From positions 4,068,001 to 4,132,000 of the forward strand of contig NZ_CP065424.1 in the NCBI RefSeq assembly GCF_017809215.1: a stretch of 64,000 nucleotides of DNA. Reading direction: 5' to 3'. Position 1 is the first letter of the stretch. Every line of letters starts with the position of its first letter. Of this stretch, positions 26,287 to 34,904 are shown piece by piece. Source of the DNA: Heyndrickxia oleronia. GTDB taxonomy: Bacteria > Bacillota > Bacilli > Bacillales > Bacillaceae_C. The notes below the pieces were generated by a model. That model was not told the DNA's origin and made no database searches. It worked only from the letters and a program-made list of their open reading frames with translations. The position numbers and the translations under genes are program-made.

Positions 26287-26865
26287 TTATCCCTCCATAT
26301 TCTTTTGTGGATTAGAACAGTTAAAGACATAGGCTGGTGGCAAATTTCTAATCTCTCTCTTCACATGAATTTTAGTAAAAAACTGTTCAATAAAAGCCTT
26401 TTTACATTTAGTGTATTGGAAAGTAATGAATTCTCCATCCTTTTTTAAAATTTTAGTGGTATTTGTTAAAATTTTTTGGGAAATGTTTTTTGGCAAACTT
26501 GCAAAAGGAAGACCAGAAATAACATAGTCTGCATAAGGAATATGATAGTCCTTTAAATAATTATGAATATCTTCTGCGGAACCATTTATAATGAATAAGT
26601 TCTTTTCCATTTTAAACTTTTCTCTCAAAAGTAAGTAAAATTCCTTATTGTATTCCACCAATACAATAATGGTCTCTGGGTTTCGCTTTTCGAGCAGCTC
26701 CTCTGTGAATACACCGGTACCTGGTCCATACTCGATAATGTATTTAGCTTTCGCAAAATTAATTCTTTCTACCATTTTATCTCCAAGAAATTTGGAACTA
26801 GGAAGTATTGCACCAACTGTTCTAGGATTAACTATATATTGAAATAGGAAAAACAATCGCTTCAT
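26287..26865 (-). CDS. SAM-dependent methyltransferase, phospholipid/rRNA-adenine type
   Basis: A 192-residue class I methyltransferase. SAM loop IIEYGPGTGVFTEELL (residues about 43-58), acidic VLVEYNKEF after beta2, and ISGLPFASLP in place of the NPPY motif. The GLPF form and the PRTVGAILPSSK start are typical of phospholipid N-methyltransferase-like proteins rather than true KsgA enzymes. It is one base upstream of the truncated response regulator. In related bacilli it commonly precedes a VanR/VanS-like system, half of which is gone here. Confidence 0.85.
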   Translation of the reverse strand: MKRLFFLFQYIVNPRTVGAILPSSKFLGDKMVERINFAKAKYIIEYGPGTGVFTEELLEKRNPETIIVLVEYNKEFYLLLREKFKMEKNLFIINGSAEDIHNYLKDYHIPYADYVISGLPFASLPKNISQKILTNTTKILKKDGEFITFQYTKCKKAFIEQFFTKIHVKREIRNLPPAYVFNCSNPQKNMEG

Positions 26866-27197
26866 TGATAATCACTCCATTGATTTGAATTGATAATCCT
26901 ACTTTAAAATCCAAATCTGAAGAAAAAGGAGTAAAAATCCTTAAGAATTCTTAACTTTTGATAAAACATAGTGCCTAATATGAGTTTTTTCATGAATAAA
27001 GTCTATCTTCTTGTAAAAAATAGATGAGCAAAATAAAGAGAGATACTGTCCTTGAAAATATGGATACATAATCTAATAGATAACTGTTTACATTTGAGAG
27101 AATTGAAAAAAATCTCAAGAGACTATGATAACATTCTTCTGAACGAACAAGGTGAAGAACGATAACAAAAAGGACTGTCAAAGCAGTCCATAATAAA
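26866..27197. other. Intergenic stretch
   Basis: AT-rich upstream DNA of the methyltransferase gene and the terminator of the deaminase gene. An open frame at 26990-27181 begins inside that terminator and was rejected. Confidence 0.45.
27166..27189 (-). terminator. Terminator of the nucleoside deaminase gene
   Basis: GGACTG and CAGTCC form the stem around TTTGAC/GTCAAA loop bases, and TTTTTG follows on the minus strand, nine bases past the stop codon. Confidence 0.75.
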
Positions 27198-27701
27198 TTA
27201 CTTATTTAATGCCTTTCTTAAATGAACTACATTATTCGGATTGATTGCCCATTTTCCCATTAGCTCCACTTGTCTCTTTTTTAAGTCCTCGAAAGGTTCC
27301 TCAATTATATCGACTTCATCAAATCTTTCTTCAAAGACATTTGCTGCTTTTATTTTTCTGTACCCTCCAAAGCCTAAATCATCATTTAATAGCCATACCA
27401 CTTTTTTTATATTTGCGAACAATATACCACCTGTGCACATTGGACATGGCTCTAAGGTTGTATATATTGTAAATTTTTCTCGTTTAACTTTCGCATTTAA
27501 AATGGCTTGACCAGCATTTCTAATAGCATCGATTTCTGCATGGGCTGTCGCATCTTGATTTGGATGAACGCGATTTCTCCCTTTTGCAATTAAATTATCA
27601 CTCTCATCAACAATAACAGCTCCAATTGGATAAGTATTCTCCTTCAAAGCTTGCTCCGCCTCTTTAAGTGCTATTTCTAAATAATATCTATCTTTATCCA
27701 T
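27198..27701 (-). CDS. Nucleoside/nucleobase deaminase (CMP/dCMP-type zinc fold)
   Basis: A 167-residue cytidine-deaminase-fold hydrolase. The zinc ligands are His in HAEIDAIRNAG (Glu the proton shuttle) and both Cys of EPCPMCTGGI. The C-terminal AINPNN-type tail and the size fit guanine deaminase or tRNA-adenosine-deaminase relatives; the substrate is not resolved. ATG 27701 lies nine bases after GAGAGGTG and is preferred to the GTG four codons earlier. Confidence 0.88.
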   Translation of the reverse strand: MDKDRYYLEIALKEAEQALKENTYPIGAVIVDESDNLIAKGRNRVHPNQDATAHAEIDAIRNAGQAILNAKVKREKFTIYTTLEPCPMCTGGILFANIKKVVWLLNDDLGFGGYRKIKAANVFEERFDEVDIIEEPFEDLKKRQVELMGKWAINPNNVVHLRKALNK

Positions 27702-28051
27702 ATTGAGTTTCACCTCTCACAAATTTAGCTATTACTTATAATTTATCTATAATTGATTTATCTCCTTCTTTCAGAAAATGCTTCTATGAATAAAAAAAGA
27801 GCTGCTGATCCTCACTAGATCTCCAACTCTTACTTCTTCTAAGTAGGTTAAAAATATTCGGCATAGTTTTAACAAATATTTGTGATGTAGGGGGAAGTTT
27901 AACTTATATTAGGGGTAACATCAGAACCTCGGAAATCTTTACAACAAGCGAATTTCAACCTAAAAAAGTCGAATTCCTATACACTAAGGAATCGACTTAA
28001 ATTATTGTATTCTCATAAATGAGTTATCCTTCATTTGAAGTACAATTTGCC
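27702..28051. other. Intergenic stretch
   Basis: Holds a degenerate modular core near 27785-27835 (AAAAAAAGAGCTGCTGATCC) and the DinB terminator at 27962-27999. No gene was seen. Confidence 0.45.
27962..27999 (-). terminator. Terminator of the DinB gene at 28052
   Basis: AAGTCGATTCCTT pairs with AGGAATTCGACTT (one bulge), followed by TTTTTTAGG on the minus strand. Confidence 0.75.
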
Positions 28052-28552
28052 TTAACTCTGATACCAATATAAACAGAAGTCATTCATTGTCGAAGCGTAT
28101 CCCAGTTGTCTTAACATAGTTGTTATGTTACCTCGATGATACGTACCATGGTTAGCAACATGAAATAAAATTTCTGAGTATGCAGTTTCTCTAGCTCCTG
28201 ACCAAGGATTGTTCAAATTAATTTTTTGTTCTAAATCATTTTGGCTATTCATCCATTCTTCGTACTGTAAAGCGAGTTCTTCAAAATACTTAACAAACTC
28301 GTCTAATGAATAGGAATTAGCCTTTTCTAGAATTACCATAGAGGCTTCCAACGCCTCTTGCATATCCATTCCTTTAAGTACTTGTAACCACATAACATCT
28401 ACCACATAGATATGACTAAACGTTTGAGCAATATTTGGATATGAACTACTTACCTCTTCATATAAGACATTTTTTGGTAGTTCGTTTATTCTTTCTAATA
28501 ACACCTTATTAGCCCAAACATGGTACTTATACATATTTTTTGCATGGTTCAT
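28052..28552 (-). CDS. DinB-family protein
   Basis: A 166-residue DinB four-helix protein. Metal-site histidines: HIYVVDVMW in helix 2 and HVANHGTYHRGNI, the HxxxH-type motif in the last helix. It starts YHVWANKVLLERINELP, typical of the group. It lies 77 bp downstream of the YafY/WYL regulator on the same strand; this gene pair is recurrent in bacilli and suggests shared control. ATG 28552 has GGAG upstream. Confidence 0.88.
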   Translation of the reverse strand: MNHAKNMYKYHVWANKVLLERINELPKNVLYEEVSSSYPNIAQTFSHIYVVDVMWLQVLKGMDMQEALEASMVILEKANSYSLDEFVKYFEELALQYEEWMNSQNDLEQKINLNNPWSGARETAYSEILFHVANHGTYHRGNITTMLRQLGYASTMNDFCLYWYQS

Positions 28553-28629
28553 TTAACATCTACTCCTTAGCTTCTTGGTTTCAAAACTTGATATTCGTAT
28601 TATAAAAAAAGATATATGACAGCAGATTG

Positions 28630-29544
28630 TCATATATCTTCATAAACTTTCATTATTTTTTTTGCCTCATCTTTTATAATTGATTGCAGTTCCACAGGTT
28701 TTATAACTTTAGCTCCACTACCAAAGCTTAAAAGAATTGATTTAAGCCATCTAGCATGTAGAGGTTGATAAACAGATAGTGTAATTGTCATACTTCCATC
28801 ACTGTTCATGACTTTAGCAGAATTCTGGAATTGATCTAATACTCCTGCTAAGGAATTAGGATTAACCCAAATTACTACATCCTCAAATCCTTCTAGATTG
28901 TCATCTGAATAAGTTGAATCTTCTTTCCTTTCGTGAGTTTGGACAAACGTTTTTTCCGTCAAAATTATACTCATCATACGTGATACTCTAAATTCTCTAT
29001 AATTCTGACGTTCTCTACAATACCCATATAAATACCAGTTGCGATACTTATAATGAAGGTGAACAGGTTCTAATTCACGTGATGTAAATTCATTTTTATT
29101 ACTTACATAATCAAAACGGATTACCCTTTTTTCATGAATAGCTTTTCGCAGATCCATTAAAGAATTCGGTTCTGTTCTATGGCTATCTAGGTCAACTAAC
29201 AAAGTCCGATTGTTTCCACTTGTATCTAGCATTTTTAATCTTTCTATCGTATGTTCAACTTCCTTATCTTCAAAAATACTTGATAAACTACTTAATACAG
29301 TGACGAGGTTCAATATGTCATAGGAACCTATTAAACTCCTATCAAATTTGTAACCTTCTATAATTCCGAAACCTCCGTTAGTACCTTGGTAAGAAACGAC
29401 TGGTATTCCTGCAGCACAAATCGCTTCGATATCTCTATAAATGGTTCGCGTTGATACTTGGAATTCATCAGCTAAACTTGAAGCTGACAAAATTTCATTA
29501 TTTAAGAGCTTGAATATGATGGAAATCAAACGTTCTAATTTCAA
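28630..29544 (-). CDS. YafY-type helix-turn-helix WYL regulator
   Basis: A 304-residue transcription factor. The DeoR/YafY winged helix (residues 1-60) includes VSTRTIYRDIEAI. The WYL domain (about 130-215) has the ligand-binding HLHYKYRNWYLYGYCRERQN segment, where NWYLYGY is the WYL signature. The C-terminal WCX part follows. WYL domains sense nucleic acid or other ligands. TTG 29544 is eight bases after AAAGGA. It probably controls the DinB gene behind it. Confidence 0.92.
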   Translation of the reverse strand: MKLERLISIIFKLLNNEILSASSLADEFQVSTRTIYRDIEAICAAGIPVVSYQGTNGGFGIIEGYKFDRSLIGSYDILNLVTVLSSLSSIFEDKEVEHTIERLKMLDTSGNNRTLLVDLDSHRTEPNSLMDLRKAIHEKRVIRFDYVSNKNEFTSRELEPVHLHYKYRNWYLYGYCRERQNYREFRVSRMMSIILTEKTFVQTHERKEDSTYSDDNLEGFEDVVIWVNPNSLAGVLDQFQNSAKVMNSDGSMTITLSVYQPLHARWLKSILLSFGSGAKVIKPVELQSIIKDEAKKIMKVYEDI

Positions 29545-29917
29545 TTCTCATTTCCTTTCTACAATAATTGATTAAGCGGTCATTGACATGCCACTGACCG
29601 TACATTTTATTTCTCTTGTATTTTTAATAAATTTATCCAAACCTTTTATTAAAAATATCATGTTCATTTAGTATAACTATGTATTGAATCAATACTAATC
29701 CTCTTGTAAATGGCAAAAGAACTGATATGAGAAAATGAACTTTCAGATATTAAAGAAAGTATTTTGGCATGGGCATAGCCATTAAACTTTTTATTAAAGA
29801 AAGTTTACTAACTAATTGTAGGTTTGTGGAAAACCAAATTATGATTGCTTTGTTCAACTAACGCCACCATTAGCATAAGCTGGACTCTTCACAAACTTTC
29901 CAACACATTGATTCTCC
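29545..29917. other. Intergenic stretch
   Basis: Contains an AAACTTT/AAAGTTT hairpin at 29784-29806 and a partial modular repeat at about 29850-29905 (TTCAACTAACGCCACCATTA, then CTTCACAAA). No gene was seen. Confidence 0.45.
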
Positions 29918-30514
29918 TTATTCCTTACCACAATTATAACAACGTTTGTCTTTGTCATTATCTCCGTACATTCGTAGTTCCTTCTCTATTCCACAAACTT
30001 TGCAAAAGTCAAAGTGAATTTGTGGAATTATACCTTTTTCGGCAAACGGAACCCACTCTTTGTCATATAAACTCTTTGTCATACCATAATCGGTAAAGAC
30101 AAGTTTACCATCATTATTTAAACCATAGTTACTACTGTCTTTTAAATCAAAGCAATCAAATTTTTTATCTAATATTTCTAAAACTTCTTCAAACAAATCA
30201 GGAATCAAATGTTGGTGTTCTACCACCTTTATCTCATACGATTGATTGTCCTTTAGTTCTAAGGGTCTGTAATATGTTTGTACAGATATGAATTCATCAA
30301 CGTAATATGTCTGAGCGAGTAATGAATCAAGACCTTTATCCGCCATTGAAGAATAAACTTTTAATTCATTAAGTGATTGTTTATAACCGATTGGATGCAA
30401 ATGTACTTTTATTACGTAATCTAAAACTCTATATACTTTTCTTGTAGACCCTATACCTACAAAATTATCATCACTACAATACTGCTTCCAATTTTGAATG
30501 ATTTGTTTAAGCAT
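29918..30514 (-). CDS. Kinase-like-fold protein with C-terminal zinc ribbon
   Basis: A 198-residue protein I cannot place in a named family. The N-terminal part resembles a minimal protein-kinase fold: glycine-rich VGIGSTRKVYRV (20-30), Lys36 in VIKVH, Glu50 as the possible helix-C partner, catalytic-loop-like FDLKDSSNYGL (122-132), and DYG (142-144) for DFG. A zinc ribbon with Cys171, 174, 192 and 195 ends the chain. Similar small kinase-like proteins occur in phages and mobile regions. Activity is unproven. ATG 30514 follows GAGGTGGG. Confidence 0.6.
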   Translation of the reverse strand: MLKQIIQNWKQYCSDDNFVGIGSTRKVYRVLDYVIKVHLHPIGYKQSLNELKVYSSMADKGLDSLLAQTYYVDEFISVQTYYRPLELKDNQSYEIKVVEHQHLIPDLFEEVLEILDKKFDCFDLKDSSNYGLNNDGKLVFTDYGMTKSLYDKEWVPFAEKGIIPQIHFDFCKVCGIEKELRMYGDNDKDKRCYNCGKE

Positions 30515-30727
30515 TGATTTCCCACCTCAAATTATCAATTCGATACTTTATACTTATTTCCTTTTTAAAGTAACTACCTGTTTATTCAACTTATGGTGTT
30601 ACCATAAAATTGGTTGGGAATTCATCGCTCTACGCTTTTCATTTATATACTTTTTATTAACTTGTTGAATAATAGTTTTTCTTATGTTGATACTAATTTA
30701 AAATAACTGTTAATAAAGGTGAGTAGA

Positions 30728-30871
30728 ATGAAATATGAAACAAAAAAGATTTTGAAATGGTTCATTATCATTAATATCGCAAACGCAATGATTGCTGCAA
30801 TAATTGGTCAAATTCAAACTGAATATTTAATAAAAAAAATTAATAAAAATACAAATAAAAATAATCAATAG
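30728..30871 (+). CDS. Small single-helix membrane protein (47 aa)
   Basis: ATG 30728 follows an AGGTGAG site. The 47-residue product starts MKYETKKILKWFIIINIANA, continues as one membrane helix to about residue 28, and ends in a Lys/Asn-rich tail. It was not recognised as a known family; the ribosome site and single-helix design suggest a genuine small protein. Confidence 0.5.
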   Translation: MKYETKKILKWFIIINIANAMIAAIIGQIQTEYLIKKINKNTNKNNQ

Positions 30872-31010
30872 CTGCTATCTTAGGTTAAGTAAATAGTACC
30901 TCCTCACTTTCAATAGCGAAACCCTATATCCAACTAATATCCCCTTTATTTCAACCCCTATTAAAGGAAAAGGAGCCTTTATTAGCTTAAGAAGATGATG
31001 GAATCCCTAT

Positions 31011-31196
31011 TCATTCTTGGAAGAAAGGAACTTCTCCTTCCCAATTACAGTGAAAACAATCTACTCCCCATCCTTTAACTGGTAAAACTAATGCATTTTC
31101 TTTTTCGTCATTAAAAATTAGGCTGGAAAATGATTTAAGATAAAATGATTCATCAATTAGTCTCTTACCATAATTAGGGCAAAACTTTGGTTTCAT
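31011..31196 (-). CDS. Small zinc-ribbon-like protein (61 aa)
   Basis: MKPKFCPNYGKRLIDESF at the N-terminus and DCFHCNWEGEVPFF at the C-terminus look like the two halves of a zinc ribbon, but the second ligand of the first pair is Tyr (CPNY instead of CPNC), so metal binding may be weakened. AAGGAG lies nine bases before ATG 31196. It follows 35 bp after the LysE-type gene and may share its transcript. Confidence 0.65.
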   Translation of the reverse strand: MKPKFCPNYGKRLIDESFYLKSFSSLIFNDEKENALVLPVKGWGVDCFHCNWEGEVPFFQE

Positions 31197-31231
31197 ATGA
31201 CCTATCTCCTTTCTATAACCTCTTAAATTGC

Positions 31232-31849
31232 TTATAGATTAAATAAAGAAAAAACAAGATACACTGCTGCCGCCCACATGATAATGGCAGATATTTTATT
31301 CAAGACCAACAAAAAGGTTCCAGATTTATCAATTTTACCTATGACTCTACCAATTAGTGAAAGTCCAATAAACCAAAGCCATGAAACCATAATACATGTA
31401 AAAGCAAATATTACTTTTTCAACTCCATGGTATTTTATTGAGCTTGTTCCTATTACCCCCACAGTGTCCATGATTGCATGTGGGTTTAATAAAGAAACAG
31501 ATGCCGCAAATAATAGTTGTTTCTTTAAAGAAAATTTATTTACATCTGCATTTCTTTGATTATTTGGTTTACTATTCCATGTAGTCCATCCCATATAGAC
31601 TAAAAAAATAACCCCTCCCCCAATTAAAATAACTTTAAACCAAAATGAACCTAAAATCAGTAAGGAAACCCCTAAAACAGATACTAAAATTAATAGGGTG
31701 TCACATAGAGAAGCTGTTATAACGACTGGTAATACATTCATATATCGAGGTTGCATAGCCCCCTGGTTAAAAATAAAAACATTTTGGACACCAAGTGGCA
31801 GAATTAATCCAAGTGAAAGAATAAACCCATGAATAAATGGTTCTATCAT
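31232..31849 (-). CDS. LysE/ArgO-family amino-acid exporter
   Basis: A 205-residue membrane protein with six predicted helices and the LysE start GFILSLGLILPLGVQNVFIFNQ, then SLCDTLLILVSVLG and SLLNPHAIMDTVGVIG. It exports amino acids, with lysine or arginine as the family prototypes. It is divergent from the MocR-type regulator across 130 bp, which may control it in response to vitamin B6 or amino-acid status. Confidence 0.9.
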   Translation of the reverse strand: MIEPFIHGFILSLGLILPLGVQNVFIFNQGAMQPRYMNVLPVVITASLCDTLLILVSVLGVSLLILGSFWFKVILIGGGVIFLVYMGWTTWNSKPNNQRNADVNKFSLKKQLLFAASVSLLNPHAIMDTVGVIGTSSIKYHGVEKVIFAFTCIMVSWLWFIGLSLIGRVIGKIDKSGTFLLVLNKISAIIMWAAAVYLVFSLFNL

Positions 31850-31979
31850 ATAAAATTCCCCTTTCGATTTATGCTACAAGGTAAATTGTAGTTGAAATAT
31901 TGTCTTTGTCTCCAACCAATTGGATGGAACTCAAACCAACCAAGTTATATAATAGAAACAAAAAGAGGAGAACGTTTTG

Positions 31980-33431
31980 ATGTTTACAACCGATTGGAAA
32001 CCAAATAAATCATCGTCGGTACCTTTACATAGGCAGATCACTGATTTTATTAAGGAAAAAATAACAAATGGTGAATGGACGATAGGATATAAGCTCCCTC
32101 CTCAACGTACTTTAGCAAAAGAGTTAGGAGTAAATAGAAGTACAGTTGTAACTGCCTATGATGAATTAATAGCTGAAGGACTAATTGAAGGAAAAAGCGG
32201 CAGTGGAACCAGAGTGGTTAATAATACTTGGAATTTATTAGTAACCATGCCTCCTCCCGATTGGACTTCATATGTAAAGGTAGGAACTCACAAGCCAAAT
32301 TTGCCAACGATTCAAGAAATAAATCAAGCTGAATTTATTCCTGACATCATTCGTCTTGGAACTGGAGAATTATCACCAAATCTTATTCCGAGCATGGCAA
32401 TGAAAAAAATATTTCATCAATTGGCAAATAGAGAAATTTCTTATGGATATGAAGAACCGAAGGGGTTGCTGCCATTAAGAGAACAGATAGCCAACTATTT
32501 AAAGACAATTGGGATTTATGCTTCTCCTTCTTCTATTTTAATTGTATCCGGTGCATTACAAGCTCTACAGCTTATCAGTGTCGGTTTATTACATAAGGGT
32601 TCTACCGTATTAACAGAAAAACCATCCTATCTTCATTCTTTAAATGTCTTCCAGTCAGCAGGTATGCGTTTAATGGGTATCCCTATGGATAAAGAAGGAA
32701 TTCAAGCCAAGCTTGTTAAACAATATAAAAAGCAACAAAAAGCTGCTTTACTCTATACCATTCCTTCATTTCATAATCCAACGGGTACGTTAATGACTAT
32801 GGACAGGCGGAAACAATTGTTGGATACTTGTCAACAAGAACAACTACCTTTGATTGAAGATGATGTCTACCGAGAACTATGGTTTGATGAACATTTACCA
32901 AAACCAATTAAGTCTTTTGACAAAAATGGCCTTGTACTTTATTTGGGAAGTTTATCTAAATCTTTAAGTCCTGGTCTCCGTATTGGATGGATTGTTGGTC
33001 CAGAACCAGTAGTTGAGCATTTAGCAGATATTAAAATGCAAACCGATTACGGTTCTAGTTCTTTATCACAGTGGGCTGCTGTAGAATGGTTTTCAAGCGG
33101 ATTCTACTCTAAACATTTAAATGAAGTAAGAGAACAACTGAAAATTCGAAGAGATTTTACTTTAGATACTTTGAACAAGTATTTTTCCGATCTAGCGGTT
33201 TGGCAAAAACCCACTGGAGGATTTTACATATGGTTGCGTTTGTTACCGTTAATTTCCATGAGAAAGTTATTTGAAATCGCACTCTCAGAAGGAATTTTAC
33301 TAAACCCAGGAAATGTTTATGATCATCATGCTGAACAATATCTACGAATTTCCTATTCATTTGCTCCGCTTCCAGAAATACACGATGGTCTTAAACGCTT
33401 ATCTATGATTGTAAAAATGCTAGCTAAATAA
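31980..33431 (+). CDS. MocR/PdxR-type GntR regulator with aminotransferase domain
   Basis: A 483-residue fusion regulator. The N-terminal GntR winged helix (residues about 10-75: PLHRQITDFIKEKI, GVNRSTVVTAYDEL) is joined by a linker to a class I aminotransferase-fold domain with SYGYEEPKGLLPLREQI, SFHNPTG, DDVYREL and the PLP lysine in GSLSKSLSPGLRIGW. Such regulators bind PLP or aldimines to sense B6 or amino acids. ATG 31980 is preferred; TTG 31977 is also spaced well from GAGGAG. Confidence 0.92.
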   Translation: MFTTDWKPNKSSSVPLHRQITDFIKEKITNGEWTIGYKLPPQRTLAKELGVNRSTVVTAYDELIAEGLIEGKSGSGTRVVNNTWNLLVTMPPPDWTSYVKVGTHKPNLPTIQEINQAEFIPDIIRLGTGELSPNLIPSMAMKKIFHQLANREISYGYEEPKGLLPLREQIANYLKTIGIYASPSSILIVSGALQALQLISVGLLHKGSTVLTEKPSYLHSLNVFQSAGMRLMGIPMDKEGIQAKLVKQYKKQQKAALLYTIPSFHNPTGTLMTMDRRKQLLDTCQQEQLPLIEDDVYRELWFDEHLPKPIKSFDKNGLVLYLGSLSKSLSPGLRIGWIVGPEPVVEHLADIKMQTDYGSSSLSQWAAVEWFSSGFYSKHLNEVREQLKIRRDFTLDTLNKYFSDLAVWQKPTGGFYIWLRLLPLISMRKLFEIALSEGILLNPGNVYDHHAEQYLRISYSFAPLPEIHDGLKRLSMIVKMLAK

Positions 33432-33455
33432 GGGCTTTTATTGAAGCCTTTTTTA
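33431..33455 (+). terminator. Terminator of the MocR-type gene
   Basis: GGCTT pairs with AAGCC around TTATTG and TTTTTT follows, directly after the stop codon. It is also flanked by TAGCTAAATAA and TTTTTTAGCTAG, so a longer stem may form. Confidence 0.75.
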
Positions 33456-33850
33456 GCTAGCGATTAAGTATTAAGAGCTGTTTACCTTCAATAGCTTTAC
33501 AATCTTGCCATATTGATATTTATAATCACTTTATTTTTCTCTAAAAATAGAATAGTAGTAAAAAGCCAGGTAATATTTGAATCAAGATCAATTGTACAAC
33601 CTTTATATCTCGAACAAGTTTCAATCCTTTTCCATTTACTTCCCCTAAAAAAAGAGCATCCTTTATTAAAAGAGTGCTCCAATAATTGATCAAGTAATTT
33701 ATCCATACTCTTTAATTCTACTTTTAAAAGCGTGTTTATTTCTCATTTCCATGTAATGCTACAAGATCTCATATTCCATCCACAGCTATCAAAAAAATCT
33801 TTATTTAGCTGGAGAGTAATCTTGCAAAATCATATATGTATTCTACTAGT
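33456..33850. other. Intergenic stretch with degenerate repeat
   Basis: A degenerate modular core at 33641-33690 (AAAAGAGCATCCTTTATTAA, then AAGAGTGCTCC). A 69-codon minus-strand frame at 33497-33706 spans this repeat and was rejected. Confidence 0.5.
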
Positions 33851-34330
33851 TTACGATAATTCCTTTATATACCAAGCGTCCATAGCACTATGCTCAGAAC
33901 CATCTAGTGCCTTTTCAAGTTGTTGAAAACCTAATTTGATATAAAGGAGATTGGCAACTTGTAGTTTCTTCAATGTTTCTAAATAACAGTGAGTATAATG
34001 TTCCTTAGCGAAGTCGAGTGCTACTTTCATCAGCTCTTTCGACAAACCCATGCCTTGAGCTTCGGAGGTAATGTAAAGCTTTTGCAGCTCACAAATTCCC
34101 GTCTTCTGTCCAAATGGAGCAATACCCACACCGCCTAACACTTCATCCTTTTCATTCACTGCAACCCAATACTTTGCATTTGATTGCTCCTTGTAAAATT
34201 GTGTTAGATTGCTCAGTTGAGGGTCAAAATAGGCTGTTCCTGGAATGTTTAAGTTCAATGATTCCAAAGAACGCTTAATAATTTTTTCTATTGTTTGATT
34301 GTCCTTTTCTTTAATTTCACGAATCCTCAT
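33851..34330 (-). CDS. GNAT N-acetyltransferase
   Basis: A 159-residue acetyltransferase: MRIREIKEKD start, VLGGVGIAPF (beta4), LQKLYITSEAQGMGLSKELM as motif A (Q-G-M-G), and LYIKLGFQQLEK near the end. This layout is typical of small-molecule or protein N-acetyltransferases. ATG 34330 follows GGAG. Single gene. Confidence 0.9.
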   Translation of the reverse strand: MRIREIKEKDNQTIEKIIKRSLESLNLNIPGTAYFDPQLSNLTQFYKEQSNAKYWVAVNEKDEVLGGVGIAPFGQKTGICELQKLYITSEAQGMGLSKELMKVALDFAKEHYTHCYLETLKKLQVANLLYIKLGFQQLEKALDGSEHSAMDAWYIKELS

Positions 34331-34418
34331 AGTTTTATCTCCATATCTACTAATTTATTTCATCTAATACTACTTCTTCTAGGTCTTTATTCAAAAAACC
34401 TGCCACCTTGGCAAAAAT

Positions 34419-34682
34419 CTATCCCCGCTTCTTAAAAAAGGAATTGGTGTTAGACCAATCTTTCTCCATCCTATGCCAAATAAGTAAAGCAAGTATGAGA
34501 CCTAAAAAAATACAAAAGATCGAAACAATCAAAAATTCAACAAAAGTAAAGTCTAGTCGGAACGATTTAAGAAGATATTTAACTATATAATAGTCAAGTA
34601 TCAACGGTATTGATAAGACGATTCCATACAATAGGACAATTCGCCTTTTACCTTTTTCTCTAATTTGCCCCCAATTTACCAT
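34419..34682 (-). CDS. Small two-helix membrane protein (87 aa)
   Basis: An 87-residue protein with a basic N-terminus (QIREKGKRR) and two membrane helices (about 15-38 and 48-68). No family was recognised. AAGGAGG lies ten bases before ATG 34682. The fragment at 34716 is 33 bp upstream on the same strand. Confidence 0.65.
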   Translation of the reverse strand: MVNWGQIREKGKRRIVLLYGIVLSIPLILDYYIVKYLLKSFRLDFTFVEFLIVSIFCIFLGLILALLIWHRMEKDWSNTNSFFKKRG

Positions 34683-34715
34683 ATAAATTGAGCCTCCTTA
34701 AATCAGTACATCGAA

Positions 34716-34904
34716 TTACTTCATATTATTTATCTGTTCTTTAGTTAATGAATTGTAAAAGTAATCTATCCATTTAGTCGAAGTAGACTTAAAAGTAGGT
34801 TTTAAGCCTTTACTTACAAAATGATTAAGGTTTTTTTTAGTTGCACTTCTGTTTTCATATATCCCCGTTACAGTGGTCATGTTTTTCTCCATTTGGGGAT
34901 CCAT
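34716..34904 (-). CDS. Short ORF whose start lies inside the minisatellite (tentative)
   Basis: A 62-codon frame: MDPQMEKNMTTVTGIYENRS, then a basic middle and WIDYFYNSLTKEQINNMK. The C-terminal part looks protein-like, but its first codons are made from the first 52-bp repeat unit (34880-34931) and no ribosome site precedes ATG 34904. It may be the 3' remnant of a longer gene invaded by the repeat array. Confidence 0.35.
   Translation of the reverse strand: MDPQMEKNMTTVTGIYENRSATKKNLNHFVSKGLKPTFKSTSTKWIDYFYNSLTKEQINNMK

Noticed and set aside
26990..27181. 63-codon hydrophobic ORF on the minus strand
   Set aside because: It begins inside the terminator of the deaminase gene and lacks a ribosome site.
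33497..33706. 69-codon ORF on the minus strand
   Set aside because: It spans a degenerate modular repeat and has no credible start region or protein-like pattern.
1..34000. Classical integron with attC sites
   Set aside because: No integrase gene and no GTTRRRY/RYYYAAC core pairs were found at the repeats; only the general layout is similar.
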